In this document: positions 16,393 through 23,762 of the stretch, one piece after another
How the letters are laid out: every line of letters starts with the position of its first letter
Numbering within the stretch: the stretch's first letter is position 1
DNA from: PKWO01 sp036384915
Lineage (GTDB): Bacteria > Pseudomonadota > Gammaproteobacteria > Burkholderiales > Burkholderiaceae_D
Assembly: GCA_036384915.1 (NCBI GenBank)
Contig: DASVLJ010000044.1
Coordinates: 179,371 to 243,370, forward strand
Length of the DNA: 64,000 nt
Reading direction: 5' to 3'
Notes under the pieces: model-generated
The model's input: only the letters and a program-made list of their open reading frames with translations
What the model was told of the DNA's origin: nothing
The model's database searches: none
Made by a program: the position numbers and the translations under genes

Positions 16393-18474
16393 TCAGGACA
16401 TCTTGATCGTGGCGGTCCAGAAGTCCGCCGTGTACGATGGCTGGATGCTATAGCCGTCGGTGCAGCGTTTCTGGACGTTGAGGTTGAAGGAATAGCAGCA
16501 ATCGGTCGTCGGGTAGTACGTGATGTTTTCCGTTCCGCCGACGAAGGCCTTGTGCGCCACATCGGGCTCGGCGTAGGGGCCGGGCACCGGGTGCGGCGAG
16601 AACGGCGTGGCCGTCTTGTAGCCACGCACGTCCGGCGTGGTCGCCGTGCCGGTCTGGCTGTGGCCGTAGTTCGGCACCATCTCGTAGTAGCACAGGTGGC
16701 CGTTATCGTCGGTCACGGTCGTGTTGAGTACGACATAACCGCCGGCGGGGATGGTGAACGAGGGGCAGTTGTCGTCGCCGGAGGTTGAGGTAATCTCGTT
16801 GCCGTGCGTATCGTAGGCTTTGAAGCTGTTGATGTGCGTTGTGGTCAGACCGTTGCTATCGATCTCCAGCGTCAGTGCGTCGTCTGTGTTGGGCGGCAAT
16901 GACAGCGGACTGAAGGCCGAATCGTAGGCTTTGACGGAAAGTTCGATGCCGGCCACGCTGCCGCCTGCCAGGGTTGAGGCGTCCGCATACACCTTGCGTC
17001 CCGAATAAGCCCAGGCGATGAAGCTGCCGGCAGGGAAGGCCGGCAGCAAGGTGCTCGGCACCGCGGCACGCGCTTCTTCCGTCGCGTACAGATTGCTCAA
17101 GCCGTTGGCCGAGAACGGGCCCATCTTCACCGCTTCCACCGTCACGGTGCCGCCGCCGTGGAGCATGAAGGCATAGTTGTACAAGTCCAGACCGATAGGC
17201 GCGCCGGGGGAGGAGGGCGAGGTGCCGCCGCGCGAAGGGTCGCCGCTCCAGTCGCCGGCCAGCACCTGGTAATAGGAGGCCGGCGAAGCGAACGCAAACT
17301 CGCCGTAGATGTCGAGCGCACCGGCGAAGGCCATGTCGCTGCCGTTGCCGCTGCCATTGGCATAGCCGCCCGAGATGTCGCTGACCAGTGTGTTGCCGAC
17401 GCGGGTCCAGACGAAACCGTGGGCGGGGCGCGGATCGGAACCGCATGTGGCGATGGTTTCCTTGCTGCCGACCAGCGTGACCTTGTTGCCCGCAGCGAAG
17501 CACCAGCGCGTATCGGTGGTCGGGTTTTCCGCCACGATGGTGTTCGCACCCTGGGTCACGGTGAACAGGATGTTGGGATTTTCACAGCACCACCACCACC
17601 AGGGGAAGAGCGCGCGTATGCGCGGATCGGCGAACTTGGCCTTGATCTGCGCGGTGCGTGCCGGATCGGGGGCGATGCGTTCCTTGATCCGGGCCGCTTC
17701 GGTAAAGCCCTGGCCTATCATCAGCTCGGCGGCAGCCGGCTGCTTGAGCGGCAGGGCAATGCGAGGCTGCAGCTTTGATATGGCCGCAGCATGGGCAGGA
17801 GCGGCAACCGGTTGCACCGCCAGGCGGGCTTCAACTTCCCGCAGCACGCGCAGGATGTCCCATTCCCACCACCACGGCCAGCAATCCCACCAGATCGGCC
17901 AGCAGGGCCAGCCATAGCAGAAGCTGCACCATTCGAAGCAGGCCGTGAAATTGCCGTTGTTGTCGGCCGTCACAGTGGCTTGCGGCGTGACCGTGAAGCC
18001 GTTATTGGCCGCGTGCAGAACCGAAGACACCGTCACTTGCGCACCGGGGACCGGGCAACCATTGGGGCCGACTACGGTGCCGCTGACGCAATAGTTGCGG
18101 CACCAGATCCACCACGGGCGCAGGATCTCGTCGGACAGATCGAGATTCGCAGCCGAAAGCACCAGTTCCTTCCTGGCGTCGATCTTGCTCGCGTCCACCG
18201 CCATGATCGGCAGCTTGCGCGCGGAATCGAAATTCTTGCCCATCGCGAGCGGCCCGACCACGGCTTCGACCGGGTAGGCGCTCTTCATTTCGAGCGTCTG
18301 GCGATAGACGGGGATGCGGAAGGTGCCCTTGTCGTCCAGCGCGGAATGGGCAAGAACTTCCTTGCCGCGTACAAGGAAGACGCCGATGCGCCTGGCATCT
18401 TCCGGCTTGAGCTTGGGCAGCACGCCACTGACCGTGACGGTGTCCCCCCTTGGTGCTGCTTTGTCTTGAGACAT
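16393..18474 (-). CDS. 693-residue protein with extreme Trp/Cys clusters and carboxypeptidase-regulatory-like domains
   Basis: Unrecognised large protein with no signal peptide. Residues 10-110 are a beta-rich domain (TVTVSGVLPKL). Residues 121-180 form a carboxypeptidase-regulatory-like beta sandwich (VSGTVVGPNGCPVPGAQVTVSS). Three tryptophan/cysteine clusters stand out: WWIWC at 121-125, a block at 182-205 with ten Trp and four Cys, and WWWWCC at 292-297. Residues 300-693 are beta-rich with many Gly/Ser/Thr and paired Cys (DCCYSFNLNVQKRC near the end). AGGAG precedes the ATG. It heads an operon with a DUF1360 protein and a Cys-Cys protein. A structural or delivered protein is possible, but the function is unknown. 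Confidence 0.8.
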   Translation of the reverse strand: MSQDKAAPRGDTVTVSGVLPKLKPEDARRIGVFLVRGKEVLAHSALDDKGTFRIPVYRQTLEMKSAYPVEAVVGPLAMGKNFDSARKLPIMAVDASKIDARKELVLSAANLDLSDEILRPWWIWCRNYCVSGTVVGPNGCPVPGAQVTVSSVLHAANNGFTVTPQATVTADNNGNFTACFEWCSFCYGWPCWPIWWDCWPWWWEWDILRVLREVEARLAVQPVAAPAHAAAISKLQPRIALPLKQPAAAELMIGQGFTEAARIKERIAPDPARTAQIKAKFADPRIRALFPWWWWCCENPNILFTVTQGANTIVAENPTTDTRWCFAAGNKVTLVGSKETIATCGSDPRPAHGFVWTRVGNTLVSDISGGYANGSGNGSDMAFAGALDIYGEFAFASPASYYQVLAGDWSGDPSRGGTSPSSPGAPIGLDLYNYAFMLHGGGTVTVEAVKMGPFSANGLSNLYATEEARAAVPSTLLPAFPAGSFIAWAYSGRKVYADASTLAGGSVAGIELSVKAYDSAFSPLSLPPNTDDALTLEIDSNGLTTTHINSFKAYDTHGNEITSTSGDDNCPSFTIPAGGYVVLNTTVTDDNGHLCYYEMVPNYGHSQTGTATTPDVRGYKTATPFSPHPVPGPYAEPDVAHKAFVGGTENITYYPTTDCCYSFNLNVQKRCTDGYSIQPSYTADFWTATIKMS

Positions 18475-19013
18475 GATGTTCTCCTGGCTGTTTGCATGGA
18501 TGTGCGCGGGCAGGGGAGCGGCGATGTCCTGAGGCTTGCGTTGAGTGCGGCAGACCGGGAATCGATGCGAAGCGGGGGAGGGCGTGGCAAAAACGCGACG
18601 ACCGGATGGATTTCACCCGTTTTGCAGCGAATTTTTCCGGTGCGCGCAAGGCTCAGGACAGCGCCAAAACGGCGGCTCCGGCGAAACCCGGCAACACGAA
18701 AAATTCACATTTGTCTATCGCGCAATAAACGCTGCCATTTGACCTTATCGGATTGCCAAGGGCAATCCCATGAACATGGTAAATATAAAAAATATTGCAT
18801 ATTGATGTGAATTATTTGATTAATTCTTTTATTTCAAGTATTTGCTATAGTTTTTCCTGCTGGAAAGTGCGAAAATAAATGCGTTGTCGTTATTTTTTCC
18901 GGCGACGATCATTGACTTTCTGCCTCGGCAAACGGGAAATGTTAAATTTCCGCTGTGAATCTCGGCCGGTATCGTCGCTGCTTGATAAGGAATGTCGGTT
19001 CAGGCAAAAATTT
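18475..19013. other. Intergenic region upstream of the Trp/Cys operon
   Basis: About 540 bp with no credible gene. A markedly AT-rich stretch at 18776-18880 contrasts with the GC-rich surroundings and probably holds the promoter for the minus-strand operon. Small open frames here lack ribosome sites. Confidence 0.35.
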
Positions 19014-19030
19014 GTGCAATGCACTATAAT
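19014..19030 (+). promoter_or_regulatory. Promoter of the first anti-SD RNA, with TGC-N3-GCA palindrome
   Basis: Perfect -10 TATAAT at 19025-19030. Directly upstream is the palindrome GTGC-AAT-GCAC (19014-19024). The same arrangement is found at the second RNA copy. No good -35 is visible, so activation or repression at the palindrome is likely. Confidence 0.6.
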
Positions 19031-19035
19031 GATTA

Positions 19036-19100
19036 TGTCTCCTCCATCCTCCAAGGATTGGATTTCGCCCGCTTCACTATGTGATGCGGGCGTTTTTTTA
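19036..19100 (+). ncRNA. Short anti-Shine-Dalgarno RNA, copy 1 (betaproteobacterial toxic small RNA-like)
   Basis: Predicted RNA of about 62 nt starting 6-7 bases after the TATAAT. Its 5' end GTCTCCTCC (19037-19045) is complementary to ribosome-binding sites. A small hairpin ATCCT-cca-AGGAT (19046-19058) follows. It ends with a strong terminator, CGCCCGC (19066-19072) paired to GCGGGCG (19086-19092) and extended inside the loop by TCAC/GTGA, then seven T. The same layout recurs after dapA. It matches what I remember of the betaproteobacterial toxic small RNA family, which contains an exposed anti-SD. No search was run. Confidence 0.68.
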
Positions 19101-19170
19101 TCCGGAAGGTGCGTTGTGCGGCGCAAAATGACAGTCCGATGAAAATCGGCCAACATAAGCGTCAGAAAAA

Positions 19171-19229
19171 TCCATTGCCTGAGGCGAGGAGACAGGAAAC
19201 CCGCATCGTGACCGTTGCGGGTTTTTTTA
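19171..19229 (+). ncRNA. Candidate short transcript end with GAGGAGAC and terminator
   Basis: A strong terminator: AAACCCGCA (19197-19205) pairs with TGCGGGTTT (19216-19224) and is followed by a T run to 19228. Just 5' of it GAGGAGAC (19186-19193) is the exact complement of GTCTCCTC in the anti-SD RNAs. No gene ends here on the plus strand, so it could end a separate small RNA or read-through from copy 1. No start could be assigned. Confidence 0.4.
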
Positions 19230-19553
19230 TTGTGCGACGGCGGCTGTGTCCGCAAGTTGGCATACAATCATGATCTCTGATTAATTGCAGCAACGCGTAT
19301 CACCGCCTTCGTTTCATGAATTCCTTCTTCACCGACGTACAGCGCAGCCAGGGCCGAACCAGCCCGGTATTGTGCCGCGCCGCCGGTGCGGAAAAATGCA
19401 AAAAACAGCCGCTCATTTGACCGGGGCGCGCTGTCCCGTCAAGTGGGCCGATGGGACAAAGCGCGCAGGTCGAAACCAGCCTCTTCGTAATACCCCCTAT
19501 CGTGTATCCCTCAAGACGGTGACTGGTCGGTCATCATCAGGAGTATTTGAACA

Positions 19554-20420
19554 ATGAGCATAGAAGGCATCTGGGTCCCTCTCGTCACCCCTTTTCGCAA
19601 CGGGCAAGTCGATTTTCCGGCCCTGAAACGCACCGCGAAGGAATTGATGGACGCGGGCATCTCCGGCCTGATCGTCTGCGGCACCACGGGCGAGCCGGCC
19701 ACCATGAGCGACGAGGAACAACTGGCCGTGCTCGATGCCGTGCTCGAGACAGCGCCGGCCGGCAAGGTGGCCATGGGGCTGTCGGACAATAATCAGGCTG
19801 CGGCCCTGGCGCGCTTGAAGCGCGTCTGCGAGCGCCCCGTGGCCGGTGTGCTGGTCCCGGCACCGTATTACATCCGGCCGTCGCAGGCAGGGCTGGTGTC
19901 CTATTTTCATGCCATCGCCGATGCCTCGACGGCACCTATCTTCGTGTACAACATCCCCTACCGCAGCGCCGTGTCGATGGAACTGGGAACGCTGCGCGCC
20001 ATCGCGGCGCACGAGCGTGTGACTGCAATCAAGGATTGCGGCGGCGACCTCGGCCTGACCATGCAATTGATCGCCGACGGCAAGCTCGCCGTCATGACCG
20101 GCGAAGACCAGCAGACGCTGGTCAATCTGGCACTGGGCGGCCCCGGCGCGATCGCGGCGGCGGCGCATATCCGGGCGGACCTGTGGGCGCAGCTTCCGAC
20201 CCTGGTCAAGGAGGGCAAACTGGACGAGGCGCGCGCCATCTTCTACCGCTTGCTCCCGATGATCCGGTTGCTGTTCCGCGAGCCGAACCCCGGTCCGCTC
20301 AAGGCTGCATTGTCCCTGCTGGGCAAAATGAGCGATGAGCTGCGCGCCCCCATGCAGGCCGCAACGCCGGCCATGCGCGAGGCATTGAAGCCGGTATTGC
20401 AAGACCTGGAACTGTTATGA
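19554..20420 (+). CDS. dapA: 4-hydroxy-tetrahydrodipicolinate synthase
   Basis: Condenses pyruvate and aspartate semialdehyde in the first committed step of lysine and diaminopimelate synthesis. The 288-residue TIM barrel has Thr44-Thr45 (CGTTGEP), Tyr132 (FVYNIPYR) and the Schiff-base Lys160 (AIKDCGGD) at positions close to those of the E. coli enzyme. CAGGAGT lies before the ATG. It is flanked on both sides by anti-SD small RNAs. No lipoprotein gene (bamC) follows, unlike in many proteobacteria, so this may be a dapA paralogue. Close relatives such as N-acetylneuraminate lyase cannot be fully excluded. Confidence 0.88.
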   Translation: MSIEGIWVPLVTPFRNGQVDFPALKRTAKELMDAGISGLIVCGTTGEPATMSDEEQLAVLDAVLETAPAGKVAMGLSDNNQAAALARLKRVCERPVAGVLVPAPYYIRPSQAGLVSYFHAIADASTAPIFVYNIPYRSAVSMELGTLRAIAAHERVTAIKDCGGDLGLTMQLIADGKLAVMTGEDQQTLVNLALGGPGAIAAAAHIRADLWAQLPTLVKEGKLDEARAIFYRLLPMIRLLFREPNPGPLKAALSLLGKMSDELRAPMQAATPAMREALKPVLQDLELL

Positions 20421-20504
20421 GGAAGGGATGTCGTGATTGGCAAGTGCGTAGCGCAAACTTACAATTCTTCACAAAGAAGTGAATTTTCACCCTGTACAAA
20501 ATTT

Positions 20505-20520
20505 TGCGCCGCACTATAAT
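20505..20520 (+). promoter_or_regulatory. Promoter of the second anti-SD RNA, with TGC-N3-GCA palindrome
   Basis: Perfect TATAAT at 20515-20520, preceded by TGC-GCC-GCA at 20505-20513. The spacing between palindrome and -10 is the same as at copy 1, although the surrounding sequence differs. Confidence 0.6.
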
Positions 20521-20525
20521 GGAAT

Positions 20526-20585
20526 TGTCTCCTCCATCCTTTGGGATAGGATTGCAGCCCGCCTAAATTGCGCGGGCTTTTTTTT
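20526..20585 (+). ncRNA. Short anti-Shine-Dalgarno RNA, copy 2
   Basis: Second copy of the RNA at 19036, 106 bp after dapA. GTCTCCTCCATCCT is identical to copy 1. The small hairpin is ATCCT (20536-20540) / AGGAT (20548-20552). The terminator is GCCCGC (20557-20562) / GCGGGC (20572-20577) followed by eight T. Loop sequences differ from copy 1 while stems are kept, so structure is conserved. Confidence 0.7.
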
Positions 20586-20604
20586 GCATGCTCTCTTGGT
20601 AGGC

Positions 20605-21096
20605 TTAAGCGGGGCGCGTGAAATCCATGATCCAGTTGGTTTCCCAGGTGTGCCCGCCGTCTCCGGAAAATGCCTGCTCCCAGCGCGGATTTTCCGTGTT
20701 CGTGCGCGACCAGATGAAGCGTACCAGGATGGCGCGGCCGTCCAAGCTATCCGCGCCGGAGAAAATGCCGGTGCTGCCATCGAAGCCGCCGGTTACAGGC
20801 GGCTCCAGCACGCCGTGGCGGCTGCTGGCCCAATAAATTGACCATTGCCTGGTCTTGGGGTTGAGAAAACGGAAGCTCATACCTGTGATGCCGCCGGCGT
20901 AATCGGTGACGAATTCATCTTCGTTGCCGGCGCCGCGCAACAGCGGGCGCCCCGTGTTGACGGCATCGAATTCTTCCCATTCCTGGCAGCCGGCCAGGCG
21001 CTGGCGCAGGCGACGATTATGCACATTCCATATGCCGTGAATGAAATCGAAATCCTTCGCAGCCTGTTCCAATGTCTTGTTGCGTGCATCCATCAT
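20605..21096 (-). CDS. Small DUF1579-like/calycin-type hypothetical protein
   Basis: A 163-residue cytosolic protein. The pattern FDFIHGIWNVHNRRLR near the start and GMSFRFLNPKTRQWSIYWASS in the middle is typical of small lipocalin-like barrels annotated DUF1579 or similar. No enzyme motif is evident. GGAG lies just before the double ATG; the first Met at 21096 was used. It is divergent from a WYL-domain regulator with 84 bp between them, and that protein is its likely regulator. Confidence 0.75.
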   Translation of the reverse strand: MMDARNKTLEQAAKDFDFIHGIWNVHNRRLRQRLAGCQEWEEFDAVNTGRPLLRGAGNEDEFVTDYAGGITGMSFRFLNPKTRQWSIYWASSRHGVLEPPVTGGFDGSTGIFSGADSLDGRAILVRFIWSRTNTENPRWEQAFSGDGGHTWETNWIMDFTRPA

Positions 21097-21180
21097 GTTC
21101 TCCAAGTGGGGTAGGTGGAGTCGATAAGATAATCACCATTTAGGGCATAATTAGCCCTAATTACAACTCTGGTTGACGCT

Positions 21181-22128
21181 GTGTCCCGTCCCGCAACTCG
21201 CGTTCTCGCTGTGCTGGAATTGCTTCAGGCGCATGGCACTGTCGGCGGTGCCCATCTGGCCGAGCGCCTGGGCGTCGACCGCCGTACGTTGCGCCGCTAC
21301 GTGGCGGCCTTGGAAGAGATGGGCATTCCCATCGTGGCGCAGCGCGGGCGCGATGGCGGTTATGCGCTGGTGCCGGGTTTCAAGCTGCCGCCCATGATGT
21401 TCACGGAAGATGAAACCCTGGCGCTCTCGCTCGGTTTGCTCGCGGCGCGTAGCCTGGGCATGGCCGAGGCGGCACCAGCCGTCGCCAGCGCCCAGGCCAA
21501 GCTTGAACGGGTCATGCCGGGGACCTTGAAAGAGAGGGTGCGCGCCGTCGGCGAAACGGTGCAGCTCGACTTGTCGGTGACCGACGTTGCGCCGGACAAT
21601 GCAGCGCTGATCGTGCTTTCGGCCGCAGCACAGAAGCGCCAGCGCGTGCGCCTGGCCTACCGCAGCGGTCAGGGCGAGGATAGCGAAAGGCGCTTCGATC
21701 CTTATGGCCTGGTTCATCGCGGCGGGCGCTGGTATGTGGCCGGCATGTGCCATTTGCGCGGCGGCGTGCGCACCTTCCGTTTGGACCGGATTCTCTCCGC
21801 CGTGCCGCTGCCGCAAAGTTTTGCGCGTCCGGAGCATTTTGATTCCATGGCCCATCTGGCGCACGCGATCGCCACACTGCCGCGCGCGCATCGCGTCGAG
21901 GTGTTGCTCAAGACCGATCTGCATACCGCGCGGGCCCACCTGCGTGAAGCCATCGGCGTGCTGGAACAGCGCGACGACGGTGTACTCATCCGCAACCAGT
22001 CGGAAGACCTGGACTGGTTCGCGCGCCAGCTCGCTGCCTTGCCGTTTGGCTTTACCGTATTCGAGCCGGCGGCCTTGAACGATGCGGTCAAGGCTTGCGC
22101 GCGGCGCCTGCTGGCCCAGGTGGCATAG
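21181..22128 (+). CDS. WYL-domain transcriptional regulator (YafY-like)
   Basis: A 315-residue regulator with a GTG start. Residues 1-60 are an HTH_11 winged helix (RVLAVLELLQAHGTVGGAHLAERLGVDRRTLRRYV). The WYL ligand-sensing domain follows, with AYRSGQGEDSERRFDPYGLVHRGGRWYVAG at about 160-190 and FRLDRI after it. The C-terminal WCX region ends at LLAQVA. Proteins of this family often control an adjacent divergent gene, here the DUF1579-like one. The ligand is unknown. Confidence 0.9.
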   Translation: MSRPATRVLAVLELLQAHGTVGGAHLAERLGVDRRTLRRYVAALEEMGIPIVAQRGRDGGYALVPGFKLPPMMFTEDETLALSLGLLAARSLGMAEAAPAVASAQAKLERVMPGTLKERVRAVGETVQLDLSVTDVAPDNAALIVLSAAAQKRQRVRLAYRSGQGEDSERRFDPYGLVHRGGRWYVAGMCHLRGGVRTFRLDRILSAVPLPQSFARPEHFDSMAHLAHAIATLPRAHRVEVLLKTDLHTARAHLREAIGVLEQRDDGVLIRNQSEDLDWFARQLAALPFGFTVFEPAALNDAVKACARRLLAQVA

Positions 22129-22371
22129 GCAAACAGGGGGTAGCCATGGCAAGTAGTCCGGCAGGATATTCCGGTACGCCGCTAGGAAAAGGGGAGAAAT
22201 TCGATTGGTGCTGACACTCGGGTGCCGAAAGGGCACCGCCATATTTCGGATTGAGTATGGGTTGCGCCTAAATCTTGATCCTCTTGGATTCCCCGGACCA
22301 TTCCGAGAGTTAGTTTTCGGAGTTGACGAAACCTGGTCCGGCTTGAAGCTGGTGATATGCAAGGAGTTGCG

Positions 22372-22716
22372 CTAGCAATCACTGCCGAGCGCGTTGCCAA
22401 GAACGATCGCAAAAAGCAGGCCGCCGCCGATGGCAATAACGGCGCCGGCTATCCAGTACGGCAAGCGCTGGGACGACATGAAGCGCGCGCAGAGCAGGTA
22501 GCACGGCCCGCCCAGCACGACGGTGGCGATTATGCCCGACAGCGCCATCAGCTTCCAAAAGAAGTCGATATTGACCAGATAGGCATCCCCTGCGCCGGGA
22601 TCGAAATGCCGTACCACTCTAATGCCACTATAGGCCAGCCCCTCCAGTGCAAGAAAGAACGCGATGGCCATCGCTTCAGCCTGGGCAAACCGTTTTAACA
22701 GAGAAAATATCATCAT
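22372..22716 (-). CDS. Small three-helix membrane protein
   Basis: A 114-residue inner-membrane protein of unknown function. Hydrophobic segments are at about 10-33, 50-72 and 83-105. GGAAGG lies 6 bases upstream of the ATG at 22716 (22722 and 22713 are alternatives). It ends LGNALGSDC. Neighbours are not coupled. The 243 bp after the WYL gene shows nothing else. Confidence 0.6.
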   Translation of the reverse strand: MMIFSLLKRFAQAEAMAIAFFLALEGLAYSGIRVVRHFDPGAGDAYLVNIDFFWKLMALSGIIATVVLGGPCYLLCARFMSSQRLPYWIAGAVIAIGGGLLFAIVLGNALGSDC

Positions 22717-22939
22717 GGGCATCCTTCCGGGGTGGTTGAAGCCAGCCACTCTATTCCGGCAATGTGAAGAGGCGATGCGTTTTGCGTGAAGCGGGATTCG
22801 GCTATCCGTTGCAGCTTTTCCACGTCCGCGTAGCGATTCGCGTGCTAGCATGAAAGTACCGCCGGTAATTCATCCCGGTGAAAAAAATGAGTGCTATTCT
22901 CAATAGCCAGACCTTATCAACCCTGCCTTGCCTGACACG

Positions 22940-23719
22940 ATGCAACGCCTATTGATTCTTGCGGTCTGGTTTTTTTGCGCCGCCGCTGCGGCGGCCGCGC
23001 CCCCGTGTGAAATTTCGCTGGCCTACGCCGAGCATCCTTCGGAGCCTTTCCTCGAAAGCAAGAGCAAGTTCTCGCCGGAGCGACCGGGCGTGGCGGTAGA
23101 AATCGTCAGCCTTGCGGCGGCCGAGGCCGGCTGCAAGGTACATCTGAGCCGACTTGCCAATTTGCGCGTATTGCGTTCGACCGAAACCGGCGAAATCGAT
23201 GGCGCCATCCTGTTTTCCTACGACACCGAACGCGGCGCCTCGATGGTTTATCCGATGAAGGGGGGGCAGCCCGATGCTTCGCGGCGGCTGGCCACCTTCA
23301 GCTATTACCTGTACCGCCGCAAGGGCGGCAGGATCAATTGGGATGGCGTCACGCTGTCGAATCCGGACAACGCCACCATTGGCATCAACCTGGGCTTTTC
23401 GATCGCCGACCTGCTCTTCAAATACAACGTCAAGCTCGAAGAGGTGCAGACCGCCGAGCAAAATCTCGGTAAACTGCGGCTGGGCCGCATTGGCGCCTAT
23501 GCCATGCAGGAGCATATTGCCGATCCGGTCATCAAGCAGATGCACATGGAAGATGAAATCGAAAAATTGCCCGTACCGCTCTCGACCAAGAACTACTACC
23601 TGGCGTTTTCGCACAAGTTCTATGCCACGCACCCGGAGGTGGCGGAAAAAATGTGGTCTTTCATCGCCGAGCAGCGCGATGGCCTGACCAAGTCCCTGAT
23701 GCCGCACTATCACGAATAA
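22940..23719 (+). CDS. Periplasmic solute-binding protein (family 3-like)
   Basis: A 259-residue exported protein. The signal peptide is MQRLLILAVWFFCAAAAAAA. The mature part has the binding-protein layout with ISLAYAEHPSEPFL, a RVLRSTETGEIDGAILFSYD block and a C-terminal KNYYLAFSHKFYATHPEVAEKMW helix region. Two Cys (about 27 and 60) may form a disulfide. Orphan proteins of this kind are common in betaproteobacteria and may serve sensing rather than uptake. No transporter genes are adjacent. ATG 22940 was preferred to a TTG four codons upstream. Confidence 0.8.
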   Translation: MQRLLILAVWFFCAAAAAAAPPCEISLAYAEHPSEPFLESKSKFSPERPGVAVEIVSLAAAEAGCKVHLSRLANLRVLRSTETGEIDGAILFSYDTERGASMVYPMKGGQPDASRRLATFSYYLYRRKGGRINWDGVTLSNPDNATIGINLGFSIADLLFKYNVKLEEVQTAEQNLGKLRLGRIGAYAMQEHIADPVIKQMHMEDEIEKLPVPLSTKNYYLAFSHKFYATHPEVAEKMWSFIAEQRDGLTKSLMPHYHE

Positions 23720-23762
23720 AGCCCGCCGTCGGCGCGGCCCGAAGAGAAAAGGATATCCCCCA

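Noticed and set aside
18879..19142. An 87-codon open frame on the plus strand
   Set aside because: It runs across the promoter and body of the anti-SD RNA and its terminator, has no ribosome site and a shadow-like composition.
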